DNA of 64,000 nt from Rhodocyclaceae bacterium (GCA_016702335.1 JADJEF010000005.1:11070-75069); one strand, 5' to 3'. Counted from the first letter of the stretch, positions 8,352-15,654 are shown. Program-made: numbers and translations. The notes: generated by a model not told the origin, from the sequence alone.

Positions 8352-9055
8352 CCGCTCACCTCCGGCGTCCCTGCGCCCAGGCACGTCGCCATGATGTACA
8401 CGTCGGCCCCGCCGGGAATCGGCTCAGGGACAACGAAGCCCTTCTCCCACCCCGACGCTGCGACCTGGAGAGAGGCGAACGATCGCCGCACTCCGCTCGC
8501 GCGTTCGAAGAACTCGATCCGCACAGGGTTGTCCACGTCGCCACAGAACCCGCCGACGTTTACGACGTACCCAGTCTTGCCCGTGGGTACCCTAAAGACG
8601 CCCGTGTGACTCGACCCTGCGCCTACGGCCATCTTGGCATACACTTCGGTCGCGGTGTCGGGAACGCCCGCCGTGGCGGCTCCCGTGAAGCAGTAGATGT
8701 CACCAGCATTCACTTCCCCAGTGCCGGCGGTGAGGGAGCGAATCTCGTGAATGCGCTCGAACGCCAAGGCGAGGGACACGGGGGTCGTTCCGTTCATGGT
8801 CGCGTCCTCGGACGTTTCCACGCCTCCCACGAGGCCATACACCCTCACGGTCTTCGTCCCAGTACCAGCGGCAGCATCCGATGCGCTGCTCGACGCGACC
8901 TTCAGCGTGGTCGCCGCGACAACGAAGTTGTACGCCCCGCCATAAGCCCACAGCGCCTCGGCGGTAGCACCCACGGCGGGGTTGGCCCCGAACGCACGAT
9001 AGCCACCACGAGGGGCGGCGGGGATGTCATAACAGAGAACGGAAGAGATGGGCAT
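8327..9055 (-). CDS. Probable virion structural protein (beta-rich)
   Basis: 242 residues. The stretch LKVASSSASDAAAGTGTKT followed by VRVYGLVGGVETSED and then an INAGDIYCFTG-type strand pattern is typical of a widespread phage structural family (capsid or appendage proteins with 'SSSA.D..AGTGA.TV..YGL'). The protein is rich in short strands and has no signal peptide. I infer a virion protein, possibly a capsid fibre or spike, although it lies apart from the main structural block. Confidence 0.65.
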   Translation of the reverse strand: MPISSVLCYDIPAAPRGGYRAFGANPAVGATAEALWAYGGAYNFVVAATTLKVASSSASDAAAGTGTKTVRVYGLVGGVETSEDATMNGTTPVSLALAFERIHEIRSLTAGTGEVNAGDIYCFTGAATAGVPDTATEVYAKMAVGAGSSHTGVFRVPTGKTGYVVNVGGFCGDVDNPVRIEFFERASGVRRSFASLQVAASGWEKGFVVPEPIPGGADVYIMATCLGAGTPEVSGWFEIVLR

Positions 9056-9058
9056 GAC

Positions 9059-9250
9059 CTACTCCTTGTGCTGAAGGGAATCGCCACCGCCGACGCCCGG
9101 CAGGACTGGTGTTATTATTACGTTTGGACATCCGACGTGGGGCGGAGCACCAACGCGCCCGTCCCATATCTCCCCCATGCAAATGCCGGCAGCCACGCCG
9201 AACGCGAATCCGATCATGGCCACGATGTCCACCTTGCGCCGCCAGCCCAC
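9059..9250 (-). CDS. Single-span membrane protein
   Basis: 63 residues from a GTG start placed six bases after GGAGGT. The ATG two bases after the ribosome site opens only a short frame. A basic start (WRRK) precedes one membrane span, DIVAMIGFAFGVAAGICMG. The rest is short and Pro/Gly-rich. Function unknown. Confidence 0.5.
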   Translation of the reverse strand: MGWRRKVDIVAMIGFAFGVAAGICMGEIWDGRVGAPPHVGCPNVIITPVLPGVGGGDSLQHKE

Positions 9251-9254
9251 GTCA

Positions 9255-9377
9255 TCACCTCCAGACGTAATAGAGTAGCAGGGGGAGAGGCCCCCGCACC
9301 AATGCGGAGACAAATGGCAGCCTAGACACCCCGTAGAGCGTCCAGGCCAGCCATTCGCCGTACGTCGAGCTACGCAT
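9255..9377 (-). CDS. Very small membrane protein
   Basis: 40 residues; the ATG overlaps the stop of the upstream gene (GATGCGTAG). Sequence is hydrophobic and Trp/Tyr/Leu-rich, ending PLPLLLYYVWR. The coupling and hydrophobic character suggest a real peptide, but evidence is slight. Confidence 0.35.
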   Translation of the reverse strand: MRSSTYGEWLAWTLYGVSRLPFVSALVRGPLPLLLYYVWR

Positions 9378-9951
9378 CGCCGCGACGGACGACAAGAATG
9401 TCGCTAAGAGGATGGAGTGCCGGGGGCTCGGCACGGATAGAGGGCGGGAATCCATCAGGGCCGGGACGTTGTTCCAGGACGACGCTGCCCGACAGCACCC
9501 CCCTGAGAACGTACCAGTTCCATCCGGGGCCGGACGCCCACTTAACGTACACATTCCGGCCGACGAGCCCTTCAAGTTGGCGAGAGAACGCTTCGCGAGC
9601 GCCGTCCCGCCCATCGTCCAGCCCGTCAGAGGCGGGGCCACCGTTGACAAGGTCGGTTTGGTAGTTCATAAGGCCAGGCGGGATGGGCGGATTCAGCTCA
9701 CTCACCACCTCCGCCTCAACCGTCAGCGCCTTCGTCCTCATCCCCCGCTTGACGGCCTTCGAGAGCTTGTTCCACCCCCGCGTGGCGTCCTCCTCGCTGA
9801 TCCCCGCCGGGCCGGAGCACCCACAGTCGCAGCGTACGATCGGGCGCGTGACGTTCGATTCGTCAACAACGGTGGAGTGGTACACACCCGCCTGCCAGCG
9901 AGGCCGCCCCGTCAAGCGGCATGCGGGGCATCGTCGTGGTTCTCTTGCCAT
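9370..9951 (-). CDS. Lar-like zinc protein
   Basis: 193 residues, ATG behind AAGGAGTAGGACA. N-terminus has CPACRLTGRPRW, then VRCDCGCSGP and an A..GWN-K ending near residue 60. This spacing (C-x-x-C, CxCxC/CG, then a helix with W-N) resembles the Lar family of restriction-alleviation proteins. The C-terminal part (VGRNVYVKWASGPGWNWY) is a separate strand-rich section. A role against host restriction is possible but not shown. Confidence 0.55.
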   Translation of the reverse strand: MAREPRRCPACRLTGRPRWQAGVYHSTVVDESNVTRPIVRCDCGCSGPAGISEEDATRGWNKLSKAVKRGMRTKALTVEAEVVSELNPPIPPGLMNYQTDLVNGGPASDGLDDGRDGAREAFSRQLEGLVGRNVYVKWASGPGWNWYVLRGVLSGSVVLEQRPGPDGFPPSIRAEPPALHPLSDILVVRRGDA

Positions 9952-9955
9952 TGTC

Positions 9956-10171
9956 CTACTCCTTGATCTCGATATTGGTGCGAGCATCTCGACTCGCGAT
10001 GGCGTCGTGATACATCGCAGCGTAGTGATCTCGATTAGAGGCAAGGGCCTCGATAAGGTCGAGCGCCTCACAGAGGCAGACGACGGCGGCCGAGGTTGGC
10101 ATGCCCCTCACCATGTTCCACCACCGGTCGAGGGAATGGGCGACGGCAGCGGGGGTCGTGTCAGTCGGCAT
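9956..10171 (-). CDS. Small helical protein
   Basis: 71 residues, ATG behind GGAGGACGCCG. Mostly helical (LDRWWNMVRGMPTSAAVVCL, CEALDLIEALASNRDHYAAM). No recognised family. Confidence 0.5.
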   Translation of the reverse strand: MPTDTTPAAVAHSLDRWWNMVRGMPTSAAVVCLCEALDLIEALASNRDHYAAMYHDAIASRDARTNIEIKE

Positions 10172-10406
10172 CGGCGTCCTCCTTGGCTTGGGCGCGGGCG
10201 TAGGCGCGAGCGGCGGCATTACCCGCGCGATACGCCCACCACGGCCCGCCGGGATCGAGGCCCGGCGGCAAGGAGGAAACGACCAGCCACCCGGCGCGAA
10301 ACGCTAGCCAGTTGCGATACGTCGACTTCACGCCGCGCAGGCCACAGGCGGACAGGTGGGCCGCGCGCCGTGCCTCCACCTCGCGCGCCACGTCGTCGCC
10401 GCTCAT
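10161..10406 (-). CDS. Small hypothetical protein
   Basis: 81 residues, helical and Ala/Arg-rich with Trp-containing centre (YRNWLAFRAGWLVVSSLPPG). It overlaps genes on both sides by a few bases, as in the surrounding operon. Function unknown. Confidence 0.5.
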   Translation of the reverse strand: MSGDDVAREVEARRAAHLSACGLRGVKSTYRNWLAFRAGWLVVSSLPPGLDPGGPWWAYRAGNAAARAYARAQAKEDADAD

Positions 10407-10786
10407 CGGCCGTCATCCAGCCCGTCGGTCGGCGGGCCGCCGTGGACGAGGGTGGGCGGGGTGGTGGCGAGTTCATCGCGGATCGCGCGCAGCTTGTCGG
10501 CCATCTCGACCGCCTTGGCCCACGCGCGTTCTGCTAGCGCCTCCGCCGCGTCGGCCCGCTCACGCTCGGCCTGGACGGCGGCGGCGTGGAGGGCGAGGAG
10601 GCGGGCGCGGGCGGTGTCGACGCGCTCGATGCCGACGTCTAGCAGGGGGTCACTTATGTCAGCCCGCTCAAGCGCGCGCGTTGCCCGGGCGAAAGCGTCC
10701 ACGGCCTCGACGAACGCCGCACCGCCACCGGCATCCCGCTCGCCCACGCCCGCATCGCGTGCGGCGGGGGGCGTCGCGGCGGTCAC
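10403..10786 (-). CDS. Coiled-coil hypothetical protein
   Basis: 127 residues from GTG. Almost entirely Ala/Glu/Arg helices with heptad character (ARLLALHAAAVQAERERADA), so a coiled coil is likely. The C-terminus TDGLDDGR resembles the internal DGLDDGRDG of the Lar-like gene downstream. Function unknown. Confidence 0.5.
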   Translation of the reverse strand: MTAATPPAARDAGVGERDAGGGAAFVEAVDAFARATRALERADISDPLLDVGIERVDTARARLLALHAAAVQAERERADAAEALAERAWAKAVEMADKLRAIRDELATTPPTLVHGGPPTDGLDDGR

Positions 10787-11043
10787 GGTTGCACCGTCTC
10801 AGACGGCCGACACGTGAACGCCGTCACGCCCTCGCGTTGGAGGAACGACACGACGGCTTCGCGTGGCGTGCGGTGCGTCGGGATGCCATTGCGGTCAGCC
10901 AGCGCCGTCGTCTGGTGAAGGCGTAGCCCGCGCCCTGATACCGAATCACGGCAGCACCATCGCATTTCGTAGCCCATGAGCGTCGCGCAGTCGCCGAGCA
11001 CGTCGATAACGTCGCCGGTCTGCGCGGTCGGATCGTATGCCAT
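10783..11043 (-). CDS. Hypothetical protein with Cys pairs
   Basis: 86 residues from ATG behind GGAGGTGGGGAGCG. It contains MRWCCRDSV and a later TPREAVVSFLQREGV helix. It overlaps the downstream gene by four bases (GTGA). No recognised family. Confidence 0.5.
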   Translation of the reverse strand: MAYDPTAQTGDVIDVLGDCATLMGYEMRWCCRDSVSGRGLRLHQTTALADRNGIPTHRTPREAVVSFLQREGVTAFTCRPSETVQP

Positions 11044-11109
11044 CGCTCCCCACCTCCCATGCACCCGCCTACGCGGGCCGGTGCCACGAGCCCCGTGGCC
11101 GGGTTGTTG

Positions 11110-11436
11110 TCACACGCTCCCAACGTCCTTGGGTACGGACAGCGTAGCAACCTGTGCCTTGCAGGCGCCCGACTCCACGCGCAGGCGAAGTCCTTCAAGG
11201 TGCGCGTCCTCCGCCTCCATTTCCTGCGCGAGCGTCACGAGCTGCTCGATGCGCAGTCGTCGCTCCTCGGCGAGGGCCAGTAGCGCCAGTCTCGACTCGT
11301 ACACGGCCATGAGAAGGTTGGCGGCGCCAGTAGCCATCTCCTTGTCAATCGCGTCAACGAGAACTTCCTCCCCCGCGAGGCGCTGCAACCACAGCGCCGT
11401 CAGCCCCACGTTCACCCCCACCTCGCGCTCGTCCAT
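11110..11436 (-). CDS. Helical hypothetical protein
   Basis: 108 residues from ATG behind GGGGAGGATGTA. Long helices with heptad-like Leu (LALLALAEERRLRIEQLVTL, EMEAEDAHLEGLRLRVE). It overlaps the stop of the HTH gene upstream by one base. Function unknown. Confidence 0.55.
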   Translation of the reverse strand: MDEREVGVNVGLTALWLQRLAGEEVLVDAIDKEMATGAANLLMAVYESRLALLALAEERRLRIEQLVTLAQEMEAEDAHLEGLRLRVESGACKAQVATLSVPKDVGSV

Positions 11437-11774
11437 TACATCCTCCCCGCTAGGCCCATGCGCTTGCACTCATCCCGCACAATCGCGAGCGGGAGTGACA
11501 GGCGGATGGCGATGTCCGTCATCGTGAAGCCGCCAGTGCGCATGGTGAGAACGGCCTCACGCTCAGACTGCGAGATCGGCTCACGCACGCCGTACTTGTG
11601 ACCCTTGCGCCTCCCACGGGGGCGGAAGACCACCCCCTCGCCCTTGAGGGCGTGATGCACCACCTGCTTACCCACGTCAGCGCGCTCGGCGATCTCCTCG
11701 ATCGTGAGGCCCCCGTAGTAGAGCGTCACCCACAACTCGCGCTCCTCGGCAGGACGCTGTGGGCGCCTACCCAT
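11436..11774 (-). CDS. Helix-turn-helix DNA-binding protein
   Basis: 112 residues from an ATG overlapping the upstream stop (GATGGGTAG). Two HTH units: GLTIEEIAERADVGKQVVHH at ~24-43 and GFTMTDIAIRLSLPLAIV at ~85-102, joined by a basic linker with GRRKGHKYG. The layout resembles short phage HTH proteins (Sigma-70 region 4-like or recombinase-like HTH). It probably binds DNA, perhaps as a regulator of this operon. Confidence 0.65.
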   Translation of the reverse strand: MGRRPQRPAEERELWVTLYYGGLTIEEIAERADVGKQVVHHALKGEGVVFRPRGRRKGHKYGVREPISQSEREAVLTMRTGGFTMTDIAIRLSLPLAIVRDECKRMGLAGRM

Positions 11775-12048
11775 CGGTGGGCTCCGGCGACTCGGGGGCG
11801 TCGAGGAACGGCATGAAGACGACGGCGGGCACGCCACCAGGGACCACGTCCTCCTCGGTGAACCCCATGCGCTTCTCCTTCGGACTAAGGTCACGGAGGC
11901 CCACGCGCCCCGTCTTGGGATCGACGGCGGCCACGAAGAAGCCCTCCATCTCCGAGATGGCCCCGTCGCACTCATTGATACAGATCGCCACGAGCGAGTC
12001 CGGCTCCCCAAGGGCTGCCAGCTCCTTGCTCAACTCACCCACGGTCAT
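11767..12048 (-). CDS. Hypothetical protein, first gene after a promoter
   Basis: 93 residues. I choose the ATG six bases after GGAGGACGAG rather than two upstream ATGs. It contains the strand LVAICINE and an F-F-V-A-A-V strand. No recognised family. It heads the 12.0-5.9 kb run of genes. Confidence 0.55.
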   Translation of the reverse strand: MTVGELSKELAALGEPDSLVAICINECDGAISEMEGFFVAAVDPKTGRVGLRDLSPKEKRMGFTEEDVVPGGVPAVVFMPFLDAPESPEPTDG

Positions 12049-12058
12049 CTCGTCCTCC

Positions 12059-12088
12059 ATTGTCGTTCTCGACACATCGTTATGTCAA
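12059..12088 (-). promoter_or_regulatory. Possible sigma70-type promoter
   Basis: On the minus strand TTGACA (12083-12088), 18-bp spacer, then GACAAT (12059-12064), preceded by an A/T-rich run (CCAAAAAATC). The -35 is perfect and the -10 matches four of six. The predicted start point falls within or just before the ribosome site of the 11767-12048 gene, so the spacing is tight. Medium to low confidence. Confidence 0.4.
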
Positions 12089-12157
12089 GATTTTTTGGTG
12101 TTGCATTCGTGGTAAAATGACGGTTGTTTCCCCAGGGAAACGGAGACGGCGTTTCAT

Positions 12158-12706
12158 CTACCCACGAGCATCGAGCACTACCTTGATTGCGACGAACTCG
12201 CCCTCCTCGATCTTCCCTGTCTCCCATACGAGGTGCCCAGGGCGATACACGAGCACCATCCCCTCCGTAGGACGAATCGTCCTCATCCGCGAGATGCCAT
12301 CCCCCTTCCGCGTCCACAGCGCCATCATCCCCCCACGCTCCGGCGCCCTCAGTACGAGGAGCGCGACCACCCGTAGGTCGAGCGGGTCCGGCGCGAGGTC
12401 CCTACTGTCGAGCCACCACCCCGTCTCATCTCCCTCCTCAAGGTAGACGAACGTAGGGTCGCCGAGAAGCACGTGCCCCCACTGCTGGGTGTTCGGCGCG
12501 CCCGGTTCCGCCACCCACACGATCGTGTCCCTGCACGTCTGCGCAAACTCCCACGCGAGCGCCATGGCGGCGGCGGGTGCGTCGTGAGTCCCACCGCCGC
12601 CCAGCTCCTCAAGGGCCATTGCCAGGTCCTCGGGCTCGTAGGCGCGATACCACAGGGCGTACTGAGTCCCCCCATCCACCCCGCCCCCCCAAGCTCTAGT
12701 GCCCAC
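12158..12706 (-). CDS. Hypothetical protein
   Basis: 182 residues from a GTG overlapping the stop of the upstream gene (TAGTG). Mixed alpha/beta with segments such as DTIVWVAEPGAPNTQQWGHV and GMVLVYRPGHLVWETGKIEE. No signal peptide or recognised domain. Confidence 0.5.
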   Translation of the reverse strand: MGTRAWGGGVDGGTQYALWYRAYEPEDLAMALEELGGGGTHDAPAAAMALAWEFAQTCRDTIVWVAEPGAPNTQQWGHVLLGDPTFVYLEEGDETGWWLDSRDLAPDPLDLRVVALLVLRAPERGGMMALWTRKGDGISRMRTIRPTEGMVLVYRPGHLVWETGKIEEGEFVAIKVVLDARG

Positions 12707-13305
12707 TACCTGGGCCTTGGCGTCGGCCGCACATAGCGGTACGTAAACGGAAGGTGGATCACGCTACCAGTCACCGGAGTCGCCTCCACTGTCGCAGGAA
12801 CCGTAGGAGTCGCCTGAACCGGCGTCGGGAACAGCGCCGTGACCGTCATCCGAAGGGCCGCAAGCTCCGTCTGAAGCGGACCAGGATCGAACGTCGGCGC
12901 AGGCGTCGATGTGTGTGGCGGCAGCGCCGTCTGTGTTTGGATATTCGTTGGGGTAGCCCTCGGGGATACCGAGGGAACTGATGTTGCCGTCCCAGGCGGC
13001 ACTGTGATGGTGCCAGAAGGAGAGATTGTTACCGTGGATGTGATTTGGGTCAGTGCCCGAACGACCGCCGTGCCCGTAAGACTCATCGCCGCGCACTCGG
13101 TTTCGGCGGCGCTTACAGCCGTCGCACATACAGCCGGTGGCAACGAAGGGGTCATCACCATACACGCATTCGGTGGATAGTGAGGCGGGAGGGTTGGCGT
13201 AGGCGTCTGGGCGTTGACGATCCCCAAGGTCAAGTACAATGCGATGGCTAGGCAGATCGGCAAGCCAGCGAGAAGTCTCAAGGGCGTTCGACCGTTCGTA
13301 TTCAT
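12706..13305 (-). CDS. Secreted Thr/Pro-rich protein
   Basis: 199 residues, ATG behind GGAGGTTCC. A classical signal peptide (PLRLLAGLPICLAIALYLTL, cleavage probably after NAQ) is followed by TPTPTLPP and Thr/Pro/Ser-rich sequence with several Cys and a C-terminal FTYRYVRPTPRPR. Likely exported and extended outside the membrane. It is read in a different frame from a larger overlapping reading frame (12764-13405). Thr-Pro tails recur in the protease at 6402-7871. Function unknown; a surface or lysis role is possible. Confidence 0.6.
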   Translation of the reverse strand: MNTNGRTPLRLLAGLPICLAIALYLTLGIVNAQTPTPTLPPHYPPNACMVMTPSLPPAVCATAVSAAETECAAMSLTGTAVVRALTQITSTVTISPSGTITVPPGTATSVPSVSPRATPTNIQTQTALPPHTSTPAPTFDPGPLQTELAALRMTVTALFPTPVQATPTVPATVEATPVTGSVIHLPFTYRYVRPTPRPR

Positions 13306-13405
13306 GGAACCTCCTCATCCACGCCAGGACCGGCATGGTTAGCTTCGCCAGGACCACAATGGCGAGAAGTATGGCAATGACAAGCAGGCTAGATTGGAGC
13401 ATCAT
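12764..13405 (-). CDS. Possible overlapping membrane-anchored protein
   Basis: 213 residues. The first ~100 bases are not covered by any other gene and code for a clean membrane span (SSLLVIAILLAIVVLAKL) after GAGGTGG-ATGATG. It then runs in another frame through almost the whole secreted Thr/Pro gene, with CMCDGCKRRRNR and a Gly/Asp/Ser/His-rich tail. The N-terminal half looks protein-like; the tail looks like a shadow frame. It could be a short gene whose frame simply stays open, or a nested pair. Confidence 0.35.
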   Translation of the reverse strand: MMLQSSLLVIAILLAIVVLAKLTMPVLAWMRRFHEYERSNALETSRWLADLPSHRIVLDLGDRQRPDAYANPPASLSTECVYGDDPFVATGCMCDGCKRRRNRVRGDESYGHGGRSGTDPNHIHGNNLSFWHHHSAAWDGNISSLGIPEGYPNEYPNTDGAAATHIDACADVRSWSASDGACGPSDDGHGAVPDAGSGDSYGSCDSGGDSGDW

Positions 13406-13880
13406 CCACCTCGTCATCCTCCGGCGCCACGCCGAAATCGAACGACATCTTGCCCAGGCCGGACAGCGATGCCGCATTGTTGAGTACGGCGAACGCTCGC
13501 TCGTCCCACCAGCCAGGGAGTGACCCGTAGCTGTGGGTATGCCATTGGGCGGGCTGCGCCTGCACGGCCAAGGCCCCCTTCGCGGTCACCCCAAAGCGCA
13601 TGCCGTCGAGAATGGCATAGCCCCTCTCGTTTCGACAGCGGTCCGAGGCGCTGGAGCCGTAGAACGCCCAGATCGCCCGCCGCACCCTCGTGTACCGCTC
13701 TGCCTCCGCCTGTCGCCGCTTGCGGGCCATCTTCTCACGGTCGGTGCGGGCGGCCCGCCTTGACAGCTCCATCACATCGTCGGCACCGCTCATCTTACGG
13801 CGAAGCTTGAGGAGCCTATGGGCGAATCCCCCAACGATAAAGGCTGTCGGGATCAGATAGATGAGCCAGGGGGTCGTCAT
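13389..13880 (-). CDS. N-terminally anchored membrane protein
   Basis: 163 residues, ATG behind GGAGGTGAATGGA. One N-terminal span (PWLIYLIPTAFIVGGFA) followed by a basic helical stretch (RLLKLRRK, REKMARKRRQAEAERYTRV) and a soluble C-terminal domain rich in aromatic residues. It overlaps the Tat-signal gene by 65 bases. No family recognised. Confidence 0.6.
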   Translation of the reverse strand: MTTPWLIYLIPTAFIVGGFAHRLLKLRRKMSGADDVMELSRRAARTDREKMARKRRQAEAERYTRVRRAIWAFYGSSASDRCRNERGYAILDGMRFGVTAKGALAVQAQPAQWHTHSYGSLPGWWDERAFAVLNNAASLSGLGKMSFDFGVAPEDDEVDDAPI

Positions 13881-14160
13881 TCCATTCACCTCCAGTGTGA
13901 ACGAACTCGCAGTTCATGGTCGTACATCGTCGTGCCGTGTGATTGATCATCACTTGCGTGAGCATCCACCCGTCGTAGGTCGCCGAGCGCACCAGCTCAG
14001 GGGTGATCACACTCGCCGGCAGCAGTTCGATCTCCTGGCTCACCGGAAGGGCCACCATCCCGTCGCTTCGAGAGGGCGCCAGCCCCGCCATCGGGGTGAG
14101 GGCGACCGCCATGCCCCCCATGCCAATGCGGCGAAGCAACTCGCGGCGATCAAGCGCCAT
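13816..14160 (-). CDS. Small protein with twin-arginine (Tat) signal peptide
   Basis: 114 residues from the ATG that sits inside the end of tatA (GATGGCGCTTGA). The N-terminus DRRELLRRIG is a good match to the S/T-R-R-x-F-L-K Tat motif. It is followed by a weakly hydrophobic Gly/Ala/Met core and an A-x-A-like site near GLAPS. The ~80-residue mature part contains LVRSATYDGWMLTQVMI, two Cys (RRCTTMNCEF) and ends SLYRWGIRP. It resembles no family I know. Overlap with TatA strongly suggests that the two function together. Confidence 0.72.
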   Translation of the reverse strand: MALDRRELLRRIGMGGMAVALTPMAGLAPSRSDGMVALPVSQEIELLPASVITPELVRSATYDGWMLTQVMINHTARRCTTMNCEFVHTGGEWNDDPLAHLSDPDSLYRWGIRP

Positions 14161-14296
14161 CGCCAGCCTCCTTGCGGAAGCTCTTGATCGCCTTCCCGAC
14201 CTCGCCCACCGCCGCCGGCAGCTTCCCCGCACCGAAGACCAGGACCACGATGATCCCGATCACCATGACTTCCGGCATTCCAATCCCACCGAGCAT
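14150..14296 (-). CDS. tatA: TatA-family twin-arginine translocase subunit (minimal)
   Basis: 48 residues, ATG six bases after GGAGGT. The layout is that of TatA/TatE: a short N-terminus, one span (VMVIGIIVVLVFG), the conserved hinge FGAGKLPAAV, and an amphipathic helix GEVGKAIKSFRKEAGDGA. The FG-x-x-KLP signature is exact. It is shorter than typical cellular TatA (about 60-90 residues), lacking most of the acidic tail. TatA oligomers form the protein-conducting part of the Tat system with host TatBC. The gene overlaps the HNH gene upstream and the Tat-signal gene downstream. An alternative role as a membrane-thinning, holin-like peptide cannot be excluded. Confidence 0.85.
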   Translation of the reverse strand: MLGGIGMPEVMVIGIIVVLVFGAGKLPAAVGEVGKAIKSFRKEAGDGA

Positions 14297-14592
14297 CTGA
14301 GCACCTCCAGTTTCTCGATCAGCTCCCGCATGCCAGCGCATGCAGGCCATGGCTCGTACTTCACTTCCAGCCCGCCGTACGCCCGGTGGCACGAGAGGCA
14401 AAGGACTTGAAGGTTGTCGTCCTCGTTCGTGCCGCCCATCTCGCCACCGATAGGAATGACGTGGTCGATCGTCAGGTCTTCAATTGTACCACAAAGCGGG
14501 CAGCGGTAAAAGTACAATGCGAGAATGCGGCGGCGGGCGCGCTTCTTCCGGTTGTTCCACTGCTTCCGGACGAAGGAGCGGCGGGCCGACAT
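14260..14592 (-). CDS. HNH endonuclease
   Basis: 110 residues from ATG after GGGGGTGGTG. Very basic N-terminus (VRKQWNNRKKRARRR), then CPLCGTIEDLTIDHVIP, NEDDNLQVLC and SCHRAY: a complete zinc-stabilised HNH core with two C-x-x-C pairs. HNH proteins of this size serve either in packaging with terminase or as mobile endonucleases. It overlaps tatA by 37 bases. Confidence 0.85.
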   Translation of the reverse strand: MSARRSFVRKQWNNRKKRARRRILALYFYRCPLCGTIEDLTIDHVIPIGGEMGGTNEDDNLQVLCLSCHRAYGGLEVKYEPWPACAGMRELIEKLEVLRCSVGLECRKSW

Positions 14593-14601
14593 CACCACCC
14601 C

Positions 14602-14793
14602 CTATGGGTTCGTGTACCCCATCCAGTTTCGGATCGCCATGACGAACGACGGGACGCCGATCGCCATGATCTGCGCCCACGTTAGAGGGTCGTAGTCACC
14701 GGGGCGCCATAGGGCCATCGCGGCGCAGAAGAGCGCGATGGCCATCCACGCCCAAGCGTATCGTCGGTGCAGCACGGTCTGTGGGCGCCTCAC
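14602..14793 (-). CDS. Two-span membrane protein
   Basis: 63 residues from a GTG overlapping the upstream stop (CCGTGAGG). Basic start RRPQTVLHRR, spans AWAWMAIALFCAAMAL and TWAQIMAIGVPSFVMAI. Holin-like in size and topology, close to TatA and other exported proteins. Function unproven. Confidence 0.55.
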   Translation of the reverse strand: MRRPQTVLHRRYAWAWMAIALFCAAMALWRPGDYDPLTWAQIMAIGVPSFVMAIRNWMGYTNP

Positions 14794-15155
14794 GGCGACA
14801 CGCTTCCGTTCCGACGGAATCCCCCTGCGCCGGGAGGGGGGGTGATCTCCAGGGGCGCGGGGACGATGGCGCCGGGCGGCATCTCGATCACCGTCAAGTC
14901 AATCATCCAACCGTCTTTCGCGGGGAACTTGATGAAAAGGTGCTTCCGAGCCTCAACCTCGGCCCAGTCCCTCGTCGGCCCCTCCAGGATTCCCACGGCG
15001 GAGCCGAGGTGAACCTCCAGGCCGGCACGCAGGGCGATACCAACACCAACCATCCAGCGCCTTGCGGGCTCGTCGGAATCGGGGAATGGGGTCGCAAGGA
15101 ACCCGAAGTCATCCAGGAACCTGCCGACATCAGTCGCAACCACGTCCCTCACCAT
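14790..15155 (-). CDS. Hypothetical protein downstream of tRNA array 1
   Basis: 121 residues, ATG behind GGAGGTGGGCG, starting 14 bases after the tRNA-His gene. Contains WMVGVGIALRAGLEVHLGS and a Pro-rich segment (APLEITPPPGAGG). No recognised domain. It is first in the 15.2-12.2 kb run and is probably reached by read-through from the tRNA promoter. Confidence 0.6.
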   Translation of the reverse strand: MVRDVVATDVGRFLDDFGFLATPFPDSDEPARRWMVGVGIALRAGLEVHLGSAVGILEGPTRDWAEVEARKHLFIKFPAKDGWMIDLTVIEMPPGAIVPAPLEITPPPGAGGFRRNGSVSP

Positions 15156-15168
15156 CGCCCACCTCCTA

Positions 15169-15244
15169 TGGGGTGATCGGCGGAAGTCGAATCCGCTTAT
15201 CCGGGATCACAACCCGGCGCCGCAACCACTTTGGCTTCGATCAC
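15169..15244 (-). tRNA. tRNA-His(GTG)
   Basis: Acceptor GTGATCG pairs fully with CGATCAC; anticodon arm CCGGG-TTGTGAT-CCCGG; T arm GCGGA-TTCGACT-TCCGC; discriminator C and encoded CCA. Base -1 is T, so the His identity G-1 would be added after transcription. Confidence 0.85.
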
Positions 15245-15246
15245 AG

Positions 15247-15330
15247 CCTACGGTGGGAGGCTCGAACTCCCAGGCCCTCTCGGGCTTACACGGTTAGCGG
15301 CCGTGCTGCTCACCAGTTCGCATACCGTAG
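15247..15330 (-). tRNA. tRNA-Ser(GCT)
   Basis: Acceptor CTACGGT/ACCGTAG, anticodon arm CACGG-CCGCTAA-CCGTG, long variable arm GCCCGAGAGGGC as in class II tRNAs, T loop TTCGAGC. CCA not encoded. Confidence 0.88.
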
Positions 15331-15568
15331 TGAGTGAAGAGGGGGTCTGGGGGCGCATCCCCCTCGCCCCCCTATCGACGCTCCACCGCCGCCTCTGTTA
15401 CCGCGAGGAACGGGGTCTGCCCTATGTGGCCACCAAATCAGCCGCACTTCATCGTCGTCGGCGGACTGAGGCCCCCGTATCGCTACGACCCCCCGCGCTG
15501 CGTTCCGCTACAGATGCGGCAAGCGTCTACTCTCGCTTGCTAGAGTTCGCGACCATGCGGGGTCGCGA
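15331..15568. other. Non-coding gap within tRNA array 1
   Basis: About 240 bases with no tRNA T-arm signature and no supported gene on either strand. A C/G-rich inverted stretch (gagggggtctggggg ... cccccctc) near 15339-15373 could fold. Possibly a site of a lost tRNA or endonuclease gene; nothing firmer is visible. Confidence 0.4.
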
Positions 15569-15654
15569 TGGCGGAAAGCGGGAGGCTCGAACTCCCAGCC
15601 CCTCTCAGGGTACCATCTTTCCAAGATGGCCGCTCACCAGTTCGCATGCTTTCC
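15569..15654 (-). tRNA. tRNA-Ser(GGA)
   Basis: Acceptor GGAAAGC/GCTTTCC, anticodon arm CCATC-TTGGAAA-GATGG, long variable arm, T loop TTCGAGC, discriminator G with encoded CCA. Confidence 0.9.
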
